A stretch of 37,067 bases of DNA from Porticoccus sp. (GTDB taxonomy: Bacteria; Pseudomonadota; Gammaproteobacteria; Pseudomonadales; Porticoccaceae): assembly GCA_023261185.1 (NCBI GenBank), contig JALRJN010000094.1:1-37067 (forward strand), written 5' to 3'. The notes beneath the pieces are model-generated. The model did not search any database. It worked only from the letters and a program-made list of their open reading frames with translations, and was not told the DNA's origin. Position 1 is the first letter of the stretch. The number at the start of each line of letters is the position of its first letter. Below, one piece after another: positions 1 to 7,342 of the stretch. A program made the translations under genes and the position numbers.

Positions 1-1
1 G

Positions 2-154
2 ACGGTGGTCGAAGATGGGCACACTACCATCGATACGCCAGTTTTAACGGCCGCAAGTATTTCAGCACACCATAATCATACCTGGGCAAACCTCGGCAGT
101 TATGGGCCAAGGGCAATACCTGTCACGGCTGCTCACATTGAGTTTGAACGTTAA
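2..154 (+). CDS. C-terminal end of an unrecognised protein (5' end outside window)
   Basis: An open frame enters from the left edge and runs 50 codons to a TAA at 152-154. The translated end contains HHNHTWANLGSYGPR and finishes with AAHIEFER. Composition and codon use look like real coding sequence, and the other two forward frames are closed early. No start is visible because the gene begins before the window. I do not recognise the family, and no function is proposed. The stop codon lies inside a 25-bp palindrome. The next gene starts about 35 bp downstream on the same strand, so the two could be co-transcribed. Confidence 0.55.
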   Translation, partial: TVVEDGHTTIDTPVLTAASISAHHNHTWANLGSYGPRAIPVTAAHIEFER

Positions 155-161
155 ACTCAAT
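137..161. repeat. 25-bp palindrome over the stop codon of the leading gene
   Basis: ATTGAGTTT (137-145) and AAACTCAAT (153-161) form a perfect 9-bp inverted repeat around a 7-nt centre. The TAA stop lies within it. There is no T-run after the hairpin, so it is not a classical intrinsic terminator. It could be an operator, an mRNA 3'-end stabiliser or a degenerate terminator. Confidence 0.5.
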
Positions 162-188
162 GCCAAAAACACTTAGAAGCTGCTAGAA

Positions 189-1445
189 TTGGGGGTTCTT
201 CTGGGGGCTGCAAAGTCGATACCAATTGCTGATTTAAGAGAGCAGATTCTGAAAAAACAACTAGATGTTATTGTGATTGGCGCGGGGGCAGCGGGTTTAT
301 TTTGCGCGGCGCAAGCGGGTAAACGTGGGCGCAGCGTGGCAGTACTTGATCACGCTAAACGTATTGGCGGTAAAATTTTGATGTCAGGCGGTGGGCGCTG
401 TAATTTCACCAATATGTATGCCTCTCACGAGAATTTTTTGTCAGACAACAAACACTTTTGTAAGTCGGCGCTGAGCCGCTATACCCAATGGGACTTTATT
501 GAACTGGTTAATAAGCACGGTATCGCCTACCACGAGAAGACCCTTGGCCAGTTGTTCTGCGATCACCGCTCCCAGGATATTCTCGATATGTTATTGGCGG
601 AGTCGGACGCAGCGAGTGTACAGCTGAAGACCCGATGCGAGATCCGCGAAGTGACTTGCGAGGAGGCCAATCAGGGCTTCCGGTTGCAGACCAGTCTTGG
701 GGAGTTTCATGCCAACGCACTGGTGGTGGCCAGCGGTGGTTTGTCGGTGCCGACACTGGGCGGCTCCGACTTCGGTTACAGGCTGGCGCAGCAGTTTGGC
801 CATAGTCTGGTGCCGTTGCGACCAGCCTTGGTACCCTTTACCTTTAGCGACGGTTTTAAATTGCTGACAGAGAAGCTCTCTGGCTTGTCGGTGTCAGTTC
901 GGGTGACCGCCGGCGGTAAATCTTTCCGGGAACATCTTCTTTTTACCCACCGTGGGCTCAGTGGTCCGGCAGTTTTGCAAGTCTCCAGTTACTGGCGTGA
1001 AGGGCAGGAAGTGCACATTGACCTGCTTCCTGACACAGATGTGGCAACGTGGCTAATGGCCATGAAGTCGCAACAGCCGAGGACATTATTGCGCACCTTG
1101 CTGGTTAGGGAGTTGCCGCGCAAACTGGTTCAGGAATTACAGGCACTGTGGTGGTCAGAACGCGCGGAAACGCCCCTTGCGGAATGGCCGGACAAACAGT
1201 TGCTGGCGGTAGCGAAACAGCTAAATGGCTGGCAGTTAAAACCCTCCGGCACCGAGGGCTATCGCACCGCGGAAGTCACCCTGGGCGGTGTCGATACTCG
1301 GGAGGTATCCTCCAAAACCATGGAGAGCCAGTTGCAACCTGGCCTGTATTTTATTGGCGAGGTGCTGGACATCACTGGCCATCTGGGGGGCTTTAATTTT
1401 CAATGGGCCTGGGCCTCCGGGGTAGCCGCCGGGCAAAGCGTTTGA
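189..1445 (+). CDS. BaiN/HI0933 (YhiN)-family NAD(P)/FAD-dependent oxidoreductase
   Basis: Predicted cytosolic flavoprotein of the HI0933/BaiN family; the substrate in most bacteria is unknown. The N-terminus carries the FAD-binding Rossmann motif VIVIGAGAAGLFCA (about residues 28-41). The family signature GGKILMSGGGRCNFTN follows, and the C-terminus has the second nucleotide-contact segment GEVLDITGHLGGFNFQWAW. About 418 residues is slightly longer than usual because the only clear initiator is a TTG at 189. Homologues normally begin a few residues before DVIVIGAG, so the first 20-odd residues are uncertain, and no good ATG or ribosome site resolves this. It is followed 28 bp later by the DUF2288 gene. 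Family assignment is secure; function beyond redox chemistry is not. Confidence 0.88.
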   Translation: MGVLLGAAKSIPIADLREQILKKQLDVIVIGAGAAGLFCAAQAGKRGRSVAVLDHAKRIGGKILMSGGGRCNFTNMYASHENFLSDNKHFCKSALSRYTQWDFIELVNKHGIAYHEKTLGQLFCDHRSQDILDMLLAESDAASVQLKTRCEIREVTCEEANQGFRLQTSLGEFHANALVVASGGLSVPTLGGSDFGYRLAQQFGHSLVPLRPALVPFTFSDGFKLLTEKLSGLSVSVRVTAGGKSFREHLLFTHRGLSGPAVLQVSSYWREGQEVHIDLLPDTDVATWLMAMKSQQPRTLLRTLLVRELPRKLVQELQALWWSERAETPLAEWPDKQLLAVAKQLNGWQLKPSGTEGYRTAEVTLGGVDTREVSSKTMESQLQPGLYFIGEVLDITGHLGGFNFQWAWASGVAAGQSV

Positions 1446-1473
1446 GTGAGAGAACTATTTTGGAAAGAGAGCA

Positions 1474-1758
1474 ATGTTGAAAGAAGAATTACTACAGGAA
1501 ACAGCAAAAATTGGCTGGCAAGAGTTGCAAAAGTTTTTTGCCAATGGCTCCACCATTTACGTGGCGCCGGAACTGGACCTGATCGATGTGGCCTGGGAAA
1601 TCTGCCAGGACAACAAAGAGAAGGTTCAGGCTTGGATGACCGCCGGACAGGTAGGACAAGTCAGTGATGAACAGGCGGTCACCTGGTTGGAAACCGATGC
1701 CCTGGTGTGGTCGGTGGTAGTGAAGCCCTGGGTCTTGGTGCAGCCGGTCAGTAACTGA
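1474..1758 (+). CDS. DUF2288 family protein
   Basis: Small 94-residue protein matching DUF2288: an N-terminal ETAKIGWQELQKFFANG segment, a central DLIDVAWEICQDN, and a C-terminal block VVVKPWVLVQPVSN. Function is unknown in the family. The ATG follows a good ribosome site (GGAAAGAGAG). It lies 28 bp after the flavoprotein gene and is probably in its operon. The last 21 codons (1696-1758) have a diverged, frameshifted counterpart at 5108-5172, on the other side of an AT-rich insert. This suggests that the 3' end of this gene is an insertion hotspot or has been replaced. Confidence 0.88.
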   Translation: MLKEELLQETAKIGWQELQKFFANGSTIYVAPELDLIDVAWEICQDNKEKVQAWMTAGQVGQVSDEQAVTWLETDALVWSVVVKPWVLVQPVSN

Positions 1759-1776
1759 TGACATAAATACATACAG

Positions 1777-1828
1777 TGTCACACCCAGAATCTAGGGTGC
1801 AGCAGTACTCTAGATTCTGGGTGTGACA
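1777..1828. repeat. 19-bp perfect inverted repeat at left edge of island
   Basis: TGTCACACCCAGAATCTAG (1777-1795) is exactly inverted at 1810-1828 around a 14-nt loop. It starts 19 bp after the DUF2288 stop. There is no T-run on either side, so a simple Rho-independent terminator is unlikely on either strand. It could be a recombination-site hairpin, a MITE-like remnant or an mRNA stabiliser between convergent genes. Confidence 0.75.
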
Positions 1829-1963
1829 AAGTCATAATAAGGCCTGTTCAAAACTTTCAGACTGATGTTGGTCAGAGCTTTAATCACGCTTTGGTGCCAG
1901 TTAGCCACAACTTACTACGGTAGACGATAAAAGCTTAAGTCGACTGCCTGCAACCAATAAGCC

Positions 1964-3646
1964 TTATAAATGTTTGCGCTCAATTAGCAGGCTTAGTTTT
2001 TCCTCAATAGCAATCAAGTGCTCTATCAGGTCACTACTAGCTCGCCTATTTTCTTGAATGTAGGAGCCAGAGTTCAGATCAAACCACTCAGATTTTGCTA
2101 TTTGCACAGAATTAATTGTTCTGTCGCCGGGTCGTTTTTGGTTAGAACGGTTTAATATGGCATCTCTAAGAGCATTCTTGCTTGTTGATTCACCATGATT
2201 GATAAAGACGCATGCTGAATTAGAGTTTTCTGCGTGTGATCCCAGTGAGAAAAGGTAATCAAGAAGTTTTGCTTGATCTGCATGGCCAGAATAAAACCCG
2301 GAAAGATTGATTACTTCTGCTAGCTTTCCATTTTGGGTGGGAGATTCAGCATAATCCAAAAGTGCTCGACCCCTTGTTCCTTGCGCTTGAAAACCCGTGA
2401 GCACAATAGTGTTTTTCGGATCGCGCCAATGTTTGTCGATATGCTTTTTTACTGGCCCGTGGTCACACATGCCGGAACTTGCAATGACCACAGGGTACCT
2501 ATCTAATTGCTTTTGAAATTTCTCTTTTGTAATAGGTTCTGGAGATAAACACCTGACTAAATGACCTTTTTTAAAAATGGTGTGTTGGTTTTCAGTTAAT
2601 TCCCTGAATATTTGACTGCTTTCTTCCTCTGAACAATTCAGTCTGCCCGTTAGCTCTGGGTTTAGATATTGGTATTTGCCATTAGCGAGTCTTTTTTGGA
2701 GCTGTGATGCGTATACCTGATTTATTTTAGCTGCCAGAGGGCTTTCGCATAGTACTCTTAACGGGCTGCTATACACCTCATCTCCAGATCCATCTTTCTT
2801 GGGTTGCAAGTATCCCATCAAGCCTGAATGCTCGCTCTTTGGCCAAAAATGCCATTGCCAAGCTAAAAGGTCAGCAATAATTTCCTGTGTACGATGGAAA
2901 GAAAAGGCTGGTATCACAACATTCCCGCCTTTTTTGTATACGGTGTTGCAGATAATATCGCCCAGAGTATTAATTCTGTTTTGAGCATTTTTGTATAATG
3001 AGTCGCGCTCATCTGCTCCGTAGGTAGATTCGACCAAGATATAATTGGCTTTCGGATTTGGGTTGTGATCATCTTTTAGTAAGGGGAGAAAACAATTTTC
3101 ATCAAGTTGATTGCCGATATCTCCACTGAAATGAATGCTTTTTGTTGGGTCGGATTCGCTGCTGGTTCGCCATGCGATAGTGATTCCACAGGCTCCAAGA
3201 ACGTGACTTCCTCTGCTGAATTCGATCCAAAGCCCATCGGCTAGGCGGAACCGCTTGTTCCAGTTAAAGTTGCCGCTATCGATGGCATGCCATTTGATTT
3301 TGTCGACGTCAGATTCCTTAAAGAGGTCGCTTACTTTGGCTGAATCTCGCAGCATCAGTTCAGCTATTTCCCGCGTCGCTTGGGTGCAGTAGACCCAGCC
3401 TTTAAAGCCATTTTGGATCAGTTTAGGTAGTAGACCGCAGTGGTCGATATGTGCATGTGTGAGTAACACGTACTGAATTCGGGTGGCATCAAACTCGAAA
3501 GGTTGATAGTTATTCCACTGCTCCTCGTGTGTGCCCTGGTGCATGCCACAATCCACCAGAAACTGGGTGTTTGAATCTGTGTGCCATAGCCATGAACAGG
3601 ATCCTGTAATCCATTTTGTTGCGCCAATAAATTTTATTTTCAACAT
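1964..3646 (-). CDS. Beta-CASP metallo-beta-lactamase-fold nuclease (COG1236-type)
   Basis: A 560-residue, apparently complete MBL-fold hydrolase with a beta-CASP insert, the architecture of CPSF-73-like and bacterial RNA-processing nucleases. Visible metal-site motifs: VDCG (D32), HAHIDH (H64, H66, D68, H69), SHVLGA (H148) and SGDIG (D176). Beta-CASP landmarks are ESTYG (206-210), IPAFSFHRTQE (245-255), ASSGMCDHGP (389-398), GFQAQGTRGRALL and FYSGHADQ (H455). Every metal ligand expected in this family is present, so it is probably catalytically active, likely on RNA. It lies 29 bp downstream of the HTH gene on the same strand and forms a two-gene unit with it. The AT-rich codon use differs from the housekeeping neighbours. 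A house-keeping RNA-processing role is possible, but the island setting favours an accessory (defence or toxin-like) role. Confidence 0.88.
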   Translation of the reverse strand: MLKIKFIGATKWITGSCSWLWHTDSNTQFLVDCGMHQGTHEEQWNNYQPFEFDATRIQYVLLTHAHIDHCGLLPKLIQNGFKGWVYCTQATREIAELMLRDSAKVSDLFKESDVDKIKWHAIDSGNFNWNKRFRLADGLWIEFSRGSHVLGACGITIAWRTSSESDPTKSIHFSGDIGNQLDENCFLPLLKDDHNPNPKANYILVESTYGADERDSLYKNAQNRINTLGDIICNTVYKKGGNVVIPAFSFHRTQEIIADLLAWQWHFWPKSEHSGLMGYLQPKKDGSGDEVYSSPLRVLCESPLAAKINQVYASQLQKRLANGKYQYLNPELTGRLNCSEEESSQIFRELTENQHTIFKKGHLVRCLSPEPITKEKFQKQLDRYPVVIASSGMCDHGPVKKHIDKHWRDPKNTIVLTGFQAQGTRGRALLDYAESPTQNGKLAEVINLSGFYSGHADQAKLLDYLFSLGSHAENSNSACVFINHGESTSKNALRDAILNRSNQKRPGDRTINSVQIAKSEWFDLNSGSYIQENRRASSDLIEHLIAIEEKLSLLIERKHL

Positions 3647-3675
3647 GTTTCGTCCTTAAAGGTGTTGAATGGTTT

Positions 3676-4935
3676 CTAAATAACGATAGTGCCGGGTAAA
3701 TAGCCGCCATGCTTTGCTATATCGGTCTTGATTGTGATCAAAGGAAGCTCAGGTAGTGTCAGCCAGGCCCGAATTTTTTCGAGTTCTTTAAAAAGTTCTG
3801 ACCCTGATATAAATGGAACAACGATATTGCGCGTTGGAAAATGAATAATCTCACCTTTTAATTGCCTATCTGAGGCTAATGAAAGCCAGAAGGCATAGTC
3901 ACAATTGTCATTCATGAAAAGGGTGGCTTCGTATGTTGTCCAAAAATCAACAGATAATGGTGTTGCTTTCTGTTCGGGTGCCAGGTGTGTGCTCAATAAA
4001 GATGAATAATCTCCAGTGAGTAGCGGAGTCCAATCAGGACCGTTCTTTATTTCTGGCAAGTGTTCGTTGTCTATGCCGATTTCACCCCTTTTTGGTTCAG
4101 AAAAAGCTCCGGTATAAGACCAGATTTTTTGCCCGGTAATAACGTACTCATGCATTTCCGTTAAGCTCTCAGCAGTTTGATTGCTTGACGTAGGCCCCCG
4201 TAAACTTTGTTCGAGCGCTCCAACCAGAAACAGACGCATAGCGCCCAGCTGCTGAATATTTAGGCTGTGAGATCTTAAAATCTCGTCCAGGCTATTTTCT
4301 GAGGATAAGTTTTCATTGCTGCCTTGGGGGTCGATATTGGGTAGGTCATCGATCGCATAATATGTCGAGGCTCCCATCATTCGATAAATTTCGTTCAGGT
4401 CATCATAGGTGTCACATAGGCGATTCAAGTAAACGCCTGCCGATGACAGCCAGCGAGCAAATTCAGGTGTTTGCATGATAGAAAAAAGTATATCTAACCT
4501 GCTCTTGCGGTTTTCGGCGGTCTTGCTCTGACGTTTCTTTTCAATGCTCTGCAGTAGCGAAGGGCTCTCGTCGCTAAGTTGTAGCGCATCAGCTAATTTG
4601 TTTTGAAACTCCTGAGAGTCAAAGAATGCTTTTGCTCGCTTGAAGTGCCTATATTCAGAAAGTGGTTTCTCGTTATCTAGAAAGTGCTGGATACTTTCTC
4701 TTCGTTCAGCGCGGATAAATATACCGGCTTTTCCCCTTGGCCGACCGAACTTCTCTGTTAATTTGTCGGCTTGGGTTTGGTTCAAACGCCACGCCATATT
4801 TCGTCCCTCAGAGATTCTGGGGGCTGGAACATCGAGAATGTCAGCTACTTTTGTGGCTGTCATTTGTGCCGCACTGCACGCGTGGTCCAGCAGACGCTTT
4901 GTTTCTTCATTAGATAGTTTTTCCATACTTGGCAT
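3676..4935 (-). CDS. Helix-turn-helix protein with unrecognised C-terminal region
   Basis: A protein of about 419 residues. Near the N-terminus (about 27-65) is an HTH-like segment, ATKVADILDVPAPRISEGRN, followed by a basic stretch, KFGRPRGKAG. This suggests DNA binding. The remaining roughly 340 residues match no family I recognise; they are mixed, soluble-looking and have no membrane segment. The ATG at 4933-4935 is preceded by AGGAG at 8-nt spacing. A GTG one codon earlier and an ATG at 4925 are alternatives. It is the first gene of the two-gene unit with the beta-CASP nuclease and sits directly behind a cluster of inverted repeats, so it is probably autoregulatory. AT-rich, consistent with horizontal origin. 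It may sense a signal and control, or partner with, the nuclease (inference). Confidence 0.7.
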   Translation of the reverse strand: MPSMEKLSNEETKRLLDHACSAAQMTATKVADILDVPAPRISEGRNMAWRLNQTQADKLTEKFGRPRGKAGIFIRAERRESIQHFLDNEKPLSEYRHFKRAKAFFDSQEFQNKLADALQLSDESPSLLQSIEKKRQSKTAENRKSRLDILFSIMQTPEFARWLSSAGVYLNRLCDTYDDLNEIYRMMGASTYYAIDDLPNIDPQGSNENLSSENSLDEILRSHSLNIQQLGAMRLFLVGALEQSLRGPTSSNQTAESLTEMHEYVITGQKIWSYTGAFSEPKRGEIGIDNEHLPEIKNGPDWTPLLTGDYSSLLSTHLAPEQKATPLSVDFWTTYEATLFMNDNCDYAFWLSLASDRQLKGEIIHFPTRNIVVPFISGSELFKELEKIRAWLTLPELPLITIKTDIAKHGGYLPGTIVI

Positions 4936-4965
4936 CACTCCTTCTCCTAGTTTGACTGCCAGTAT

Positions 4966-5025
4966 AGGGTGGATATATTTTATAGAAAATACGAAAATAT
5001 CGTAACTGTTACGTATCTATATACG
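4966..5025 (-). promoter_or_regulatory. Operator/promoter region of the HTH–nuclease unit
   Basis: Three perfect inverted repeats are packed into 36 bp: TACGA-N5-TCGTA (4990-5004), GTAAC-T-GTTAC (5002-5012) and CGTAT-N4-ATACG (5012-5025). The octamer TACGAAAA occurs at 4990 and again at 5022, 32 bp apart, about three helical turns. Reading the minus strand, TTACGA and TAAAAT are separated by 17 bp and could be the -35 and -10 elements, the former overlapping the repeats. This layout is typical of autorepression by an HTH protein. Confidence 0.6.
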
Positions 5026-5107
5026 AAAAAATATGATTGCTACGTTTCCTGGGTGTTAAAAAGCTTTAAATCGATTGTTGAGCTAGATGTTGAAGTGGGG
5101 GATTGGC

Positions 5108-5172
5108 GACAGGCTTGTGTGGTATGTGGTAGTCAAGCCGTGTGGGTGCTGGTTAAGCCGATCAGTAATTAA
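5108..5172 (+). pseudogene. Frameshifted second copy of the DUF2288 gene 3' end
   Basis: Aligns with 1696-1758 at about 47 of 63 positions plus a 2-nt insertion (TG). Read with that frameshift it encodes DRLVWYVVVKP then WVLVKPISN and a TAA, against DALVWSVVVKP-WVLVQPVSN in the intact gene (16 of 20 residues identical). Many differences are at third codon positions, so this looks like a homologue from another lineage rather than a recent duplicate. It is probably the original gene end, displaced by the insert, or a remnant of an earlier insertion. An ATGTTGAAG at 5087 resembles the DUF2288 start, but this may be chance. Confidence 0.7.
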
Positions 5173-5192
5173 CAATCGTAGAAATGTGCCGC

Positions 5193-5735
5193 TCAGTAGG
5201 GTCGCCAGCGCTCGGGATGGATGCTCAGCGTGGTGATGTCATTACCAAACCACATCATGCCGTCTTGAATGGTGGCCTGCAGAGACATGCTGCGTTCTGC
5301 CAGGGAGGTTAATGACGCGGTGTCCTGTGGGGAAAAATAGTACACCTCGAGATTATCGAAGCGGCTCAGCTTGGGGGCGATATTTTGCCACCACTGCTCT
5401 GCAGTATGTGCGCCATAGGGGTATATGAGTACGGTGTCGGCCCTGTTGCAGGCTTTGCGGATACGTCGCTCATCCGGCTGCCCCACCTCAATCCACAGCT
5501 CGATATCGCCCTGCAGGTTTTTCTGCCAGAGATCCGGCTCTTCATCGTTGGACAGTCCCCGACAAAATTGCAGCTGTGGGTTGGCATTCAGTGCAAAAGC
5601 CAGCAGGCGTACCATCATGCGCTCATCGGTTTCGGAAGGGTGACGAGCAATGGTGAGGGCGTGCGTGTGGTAATAACCGCGATCCATATTGGATACGGCT
5701 AACTCCGCTTTGAACACAGTGGCTTTCAGGGCCAT
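5193..5735 (-). CDS. yaeQ: YaeQ family protein
   Basis: A 180-residue protein with the YaeQ pattern throughout: MALKATVFKAELAVSNMDRGYY, HPSETDERMMVRLLAFALNA, WIEVGQPDERRIRKAC and a C-terminal LQATIQDGMMWFG. The fold is related to PD-(D/E)XK nucleases, but no biochemical role is established for the family. It was once linked to RfaH-independent haemolysin expression. The length is normal. It is the last gene of a minus-strand run and sits just after the displaced DUF2288 tail, which suggests that DUF2288 and yaeQ were adjacent before the insertion. Confidence 0.92.
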   Translation of the reverse strand: MALKATVFKAELAVSNMDRGYYHTHALTIARHPSETDERMMVRLLAFALNANPQLQFCRGLSNDEEPDLWQKNLQGDIELWIEVGQPDERRIRKACNRADTVLIYPYGAHTAEQWWQNIAPKLSRFDNLEVYYFSPQDTASLTSLAERSMSLQATIQDGMMWFGNDITTLSIHPERWRPY

Positions 5736-5767
5736 GCACGCAGCACTCTAGGTAATATTTGTGGGCT

Positions 5768-5799
5768 CTTGAGGCGCTGGTGGACAGCGCCTACTCAAG
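5768..5799 (-). repeat. Hairpin between the Gly/Met-tailed gene and yaeQ
   Basis: GGCGCTG (5773-5779) pairs perfectly with CAGCGCC (5785-5791) across GTGGA. An outer CTTGA/TCAAG pairing with a 3-nt bulge extends it. There is no T-run on the minus-strand exit side, so it may act as a processing or pausing element rather than a strong terminator. Confidence 0.4.
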
Positions 5800-5820
5800 T
5801 GGTGAAAGGGGTCGAGGTTA

Positions 5821-6237
5821 TCAGGTGATAATGCCGGAACCACCCAGTCCGCCGGGGCCGCCCATACCACCCATGCCGCCCATACCACCCATGCCGCCAT
5901 CCTGGCCGGGTACAACAATTTTTGAGGCCTGTTCACGGCGCAGTTCTTCCAGCTCTCTGGCTGTGCGTTCAACTGCGGCTTCGGCTTCGGCACCAAATTT
6001 TTCTGCCGCTTCACCAATGCTGGTGGCCTCGATCAGGAAGTTGATGGGCAGCGCACCCATGGGGCTCATCACCTGGGTGGAACCCATGTAGGCAATTTCG
6101 CGGTTGGGATCGCGCTCGCCGTCGGCGGTGACCGGGGTCAGGCGACGGATGCTACCGATCTTCTGGTCGGTGAAAATTTCTTCCAGGTACAGCTCGTCTG
6201 GATTCATGCTGGCGTCAAATTTTTTGGAATCACTCAT
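5821..6237 (-). CDS. Conserved cytoplasmic protein with Gly/Met-rich tail
   Basis: A 138-residue protein resembling an uncharacterised family common in Pseudomonas and relatives. It has an N-terminal NPDELYLEEIFTDQKIGSIRRLTPV block, then GSTQVMSPMGALPINFLIEA, a helical charged stretch and the VVPG motif. The protein ends in a run of GGM repeats (about residues 114-128), encoded by an 18-bp tandem repeat. There is no signal peptide and no membrane segment. Function is unknown. It may share a transcript with yaeQ downstream. The tail length probably varies between strains through replication slippage. Confidence 0.75.
   Translation of the reverse strand: MSDSKKFDASMNPDELYLEEIFTDQKIGSIRRLTPVTADGERDPNREIAYMGSTQVMSPMGALPINFLIEATSIGEAAEKFGAEAEAAVERTARELEELRREQASKIVVPGQDGGMGGMGGMGGMGGPGGLGGSGIIT
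5857..5892. repeat. 18-bp tandem repeat coding the GGM tail
   Basis: The unit GCCGCCCATACCACCCAT occurs twice in direct tandem (5857-5874 and 5875-5892), with a partial third copy following. On the coding (minus) strand each unit encodes MGGMGG. The repeat is in frame, so unit gain or loss would change tail length without a frameshift. Confidence 0.8.
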
Positions 6238-6296
6238 GCTATTTATTCAGTTGTTGATCGTTGGGGCGGACACCCTACCAGATTTTCCACAGGTCG

Positions 6297-7190
6297 TCAG
6301 GGTGCGGTGATCTGGGACTTGAGGGTTTCCACAAGCGCATTGGCCGCAGAGGATAATGGGTAGCGGCGACGTGTCAGAATGCCCACCTGACGCTTGACTA
6401 CCGGGTCAGTCAGTGGCCGGCTTTCTGCACCCAGCAGCTGCATTTGCTGAATAGCCAATGAGGGAACTACGCTGATACCGAGTCCATTGGCGACCATAGA
6501 GCCAATAGATGCCAGTTGGTGGGCTTCAAACTCGACGGTCAGGTGTATGCCGCAACTGTCAGTGGTGTCGTCGATCATCTGGCGCATGGCTGAGGGTCGT
6601 TGCAGGGTAACAAAGGGGTAGTTCTGAAGCTCTGCCCAGCGGATCGTTTTTTGTTTCAGCAGCGGGTGGTCGTGGGGCGTGACCACAAAAAAACTGTCTT
6701 CAAATAGTGGTTCGAAATGCAGGTCTTCAGACTCTTCCAGGTCGAAGGTCACCCCGACCTCTACGCGACCTTTGCGCACCATGTCAATCACTTCCTCAGC
6801 CACCACATCCTGCACGGTGATGTTGATATCCGGAAACTGATCCCGGTAGTGGTGCAATGCCTTGGGCAACTTGCTGATGGAGAAGGATGCCATGGTAGCG
6901 ATACTTAGTTTGCCACGACGCATGGCAAACAGGTTATGCAGGTCGGTGAGGGCGTTATCCCAGTCGGCCAGCAAGCGCTGTGCCACTGGCAGGAAAGCTT
7001 CGCCTTCCGGAGTGAGTGACAGGGTGCGGGTCGTGCGTGCCAGCAGCTTGCCACCGACCACTTCTTCCATGTTTTTCAGGGCAATACTTAGTGCGGGCTG
7101 GGACAGGTGCAGGCGCTCCCCGGCTTCCGCAAAATTGCGCGTTTGAGCAACGGTCACAAATGCCTTGAGTTGTTTAATGGTGATATCCAT
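6297..7190 (-). CDS. LysR-family transcriptional regulator
   Basis: A 297-residue LysR-type regulator of normal length. The N-terminal winged HTH is clear (FVTVAQTRNFAEAGERLHLS, QPALSIALKNMEE), followed by a substrate-binding domain with the usual periplasmic-binding fold pattern. It is transcribed divergently from scoA with a 152-bp gap holding a perfect palindrome, so the likely target is the scoAB operon, with regulation responding to a ketone-body or acetoacetate-related effector. The effector is an inference from position. The minus-strand neighbour downstream is functionally unrelated. Confidence 0.93.
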   Translation of the reverse strand: MDITIKQLKAFVTVAQTRNFAEAGERLHLSQPALSIALKNMEEVVGGKLLARTTRTLSLTPEGEAFLPVAQRLLADWDNALTDLHNLFAMRRGKLSIATMASFSISKLPKALHHYRDQFPDINITVQDVVAEEVIDMVRKGRVEVGVTFDLEESEDLHFEPLFEDSFFVVTPHDHPLLKQKTIRWAELQNYPFVTLQRPSAMRQMIDDTTDSCGIHLTVEFEAHQLASIGSMVANGLGISVVPSLAIQQMQLLGAESRPLTDPVVKRQVGILTRRRYPLSSAANALVETLKSQITAP

Positions 7191-7216
7191 GTGTCCACTT
7201 CTATTTATAAGGGGGG

Positions 7217-7232
7217 TTAATCATTTGATTAA
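7217..7232. promoter_or_regulatory. LysR operator-like palindrome and putative scoA promoter
   Basis: TTAATCATTTGATTAA is a perfect 16-bp palindrome in the gap between the divergent LysR and scoA genes, compatible with a T-N11-A LysR site. TTGATT within it could serve as a -35, with AAATAT about 17 bp downstream as a weak -10 for scoA. Confidence 0.55.
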
Positions 7233-7342
7233 AATTTTACGCTTGATAAATATATTGCGCTATAGGATGCTTTAACGGTTTTGCAGGCCAGATGTATTGT
7301 CTGCGGGGTAAATCATAAAAAACGATTGAGGAGAAAAAGTTC

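Larger units (their letters stand above)
1759..5172. other. Probable small genomic island inserted at the DUF2288 3' end
   Basis: Bounded on the left by the intact DUF2288 stop and on the right by a second, diverged copy of the DUF2288 tail. By eye, sample lines are around 40-44% GC, against mid-50s in the flanking genes. The island contains a two-gene minus-strand unit (HTH protein and beta-CASP nuclease), a 19-bp perfect inverted repeat at its left edge and an operator-like promoter at its right. No integrase or transposase is present, so the mechanism of arrival is unknown. The island call is inferred from composition plus the duplicated gene end. Confidence 0.55.

Noticed and set aside
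1777-1828. Integron attC site
   Set aside because: The arms lack the GTTRRRY/RYYYAAC core boxes, and no integron integrase is present. Kept only as an unexplained inverted repeat.
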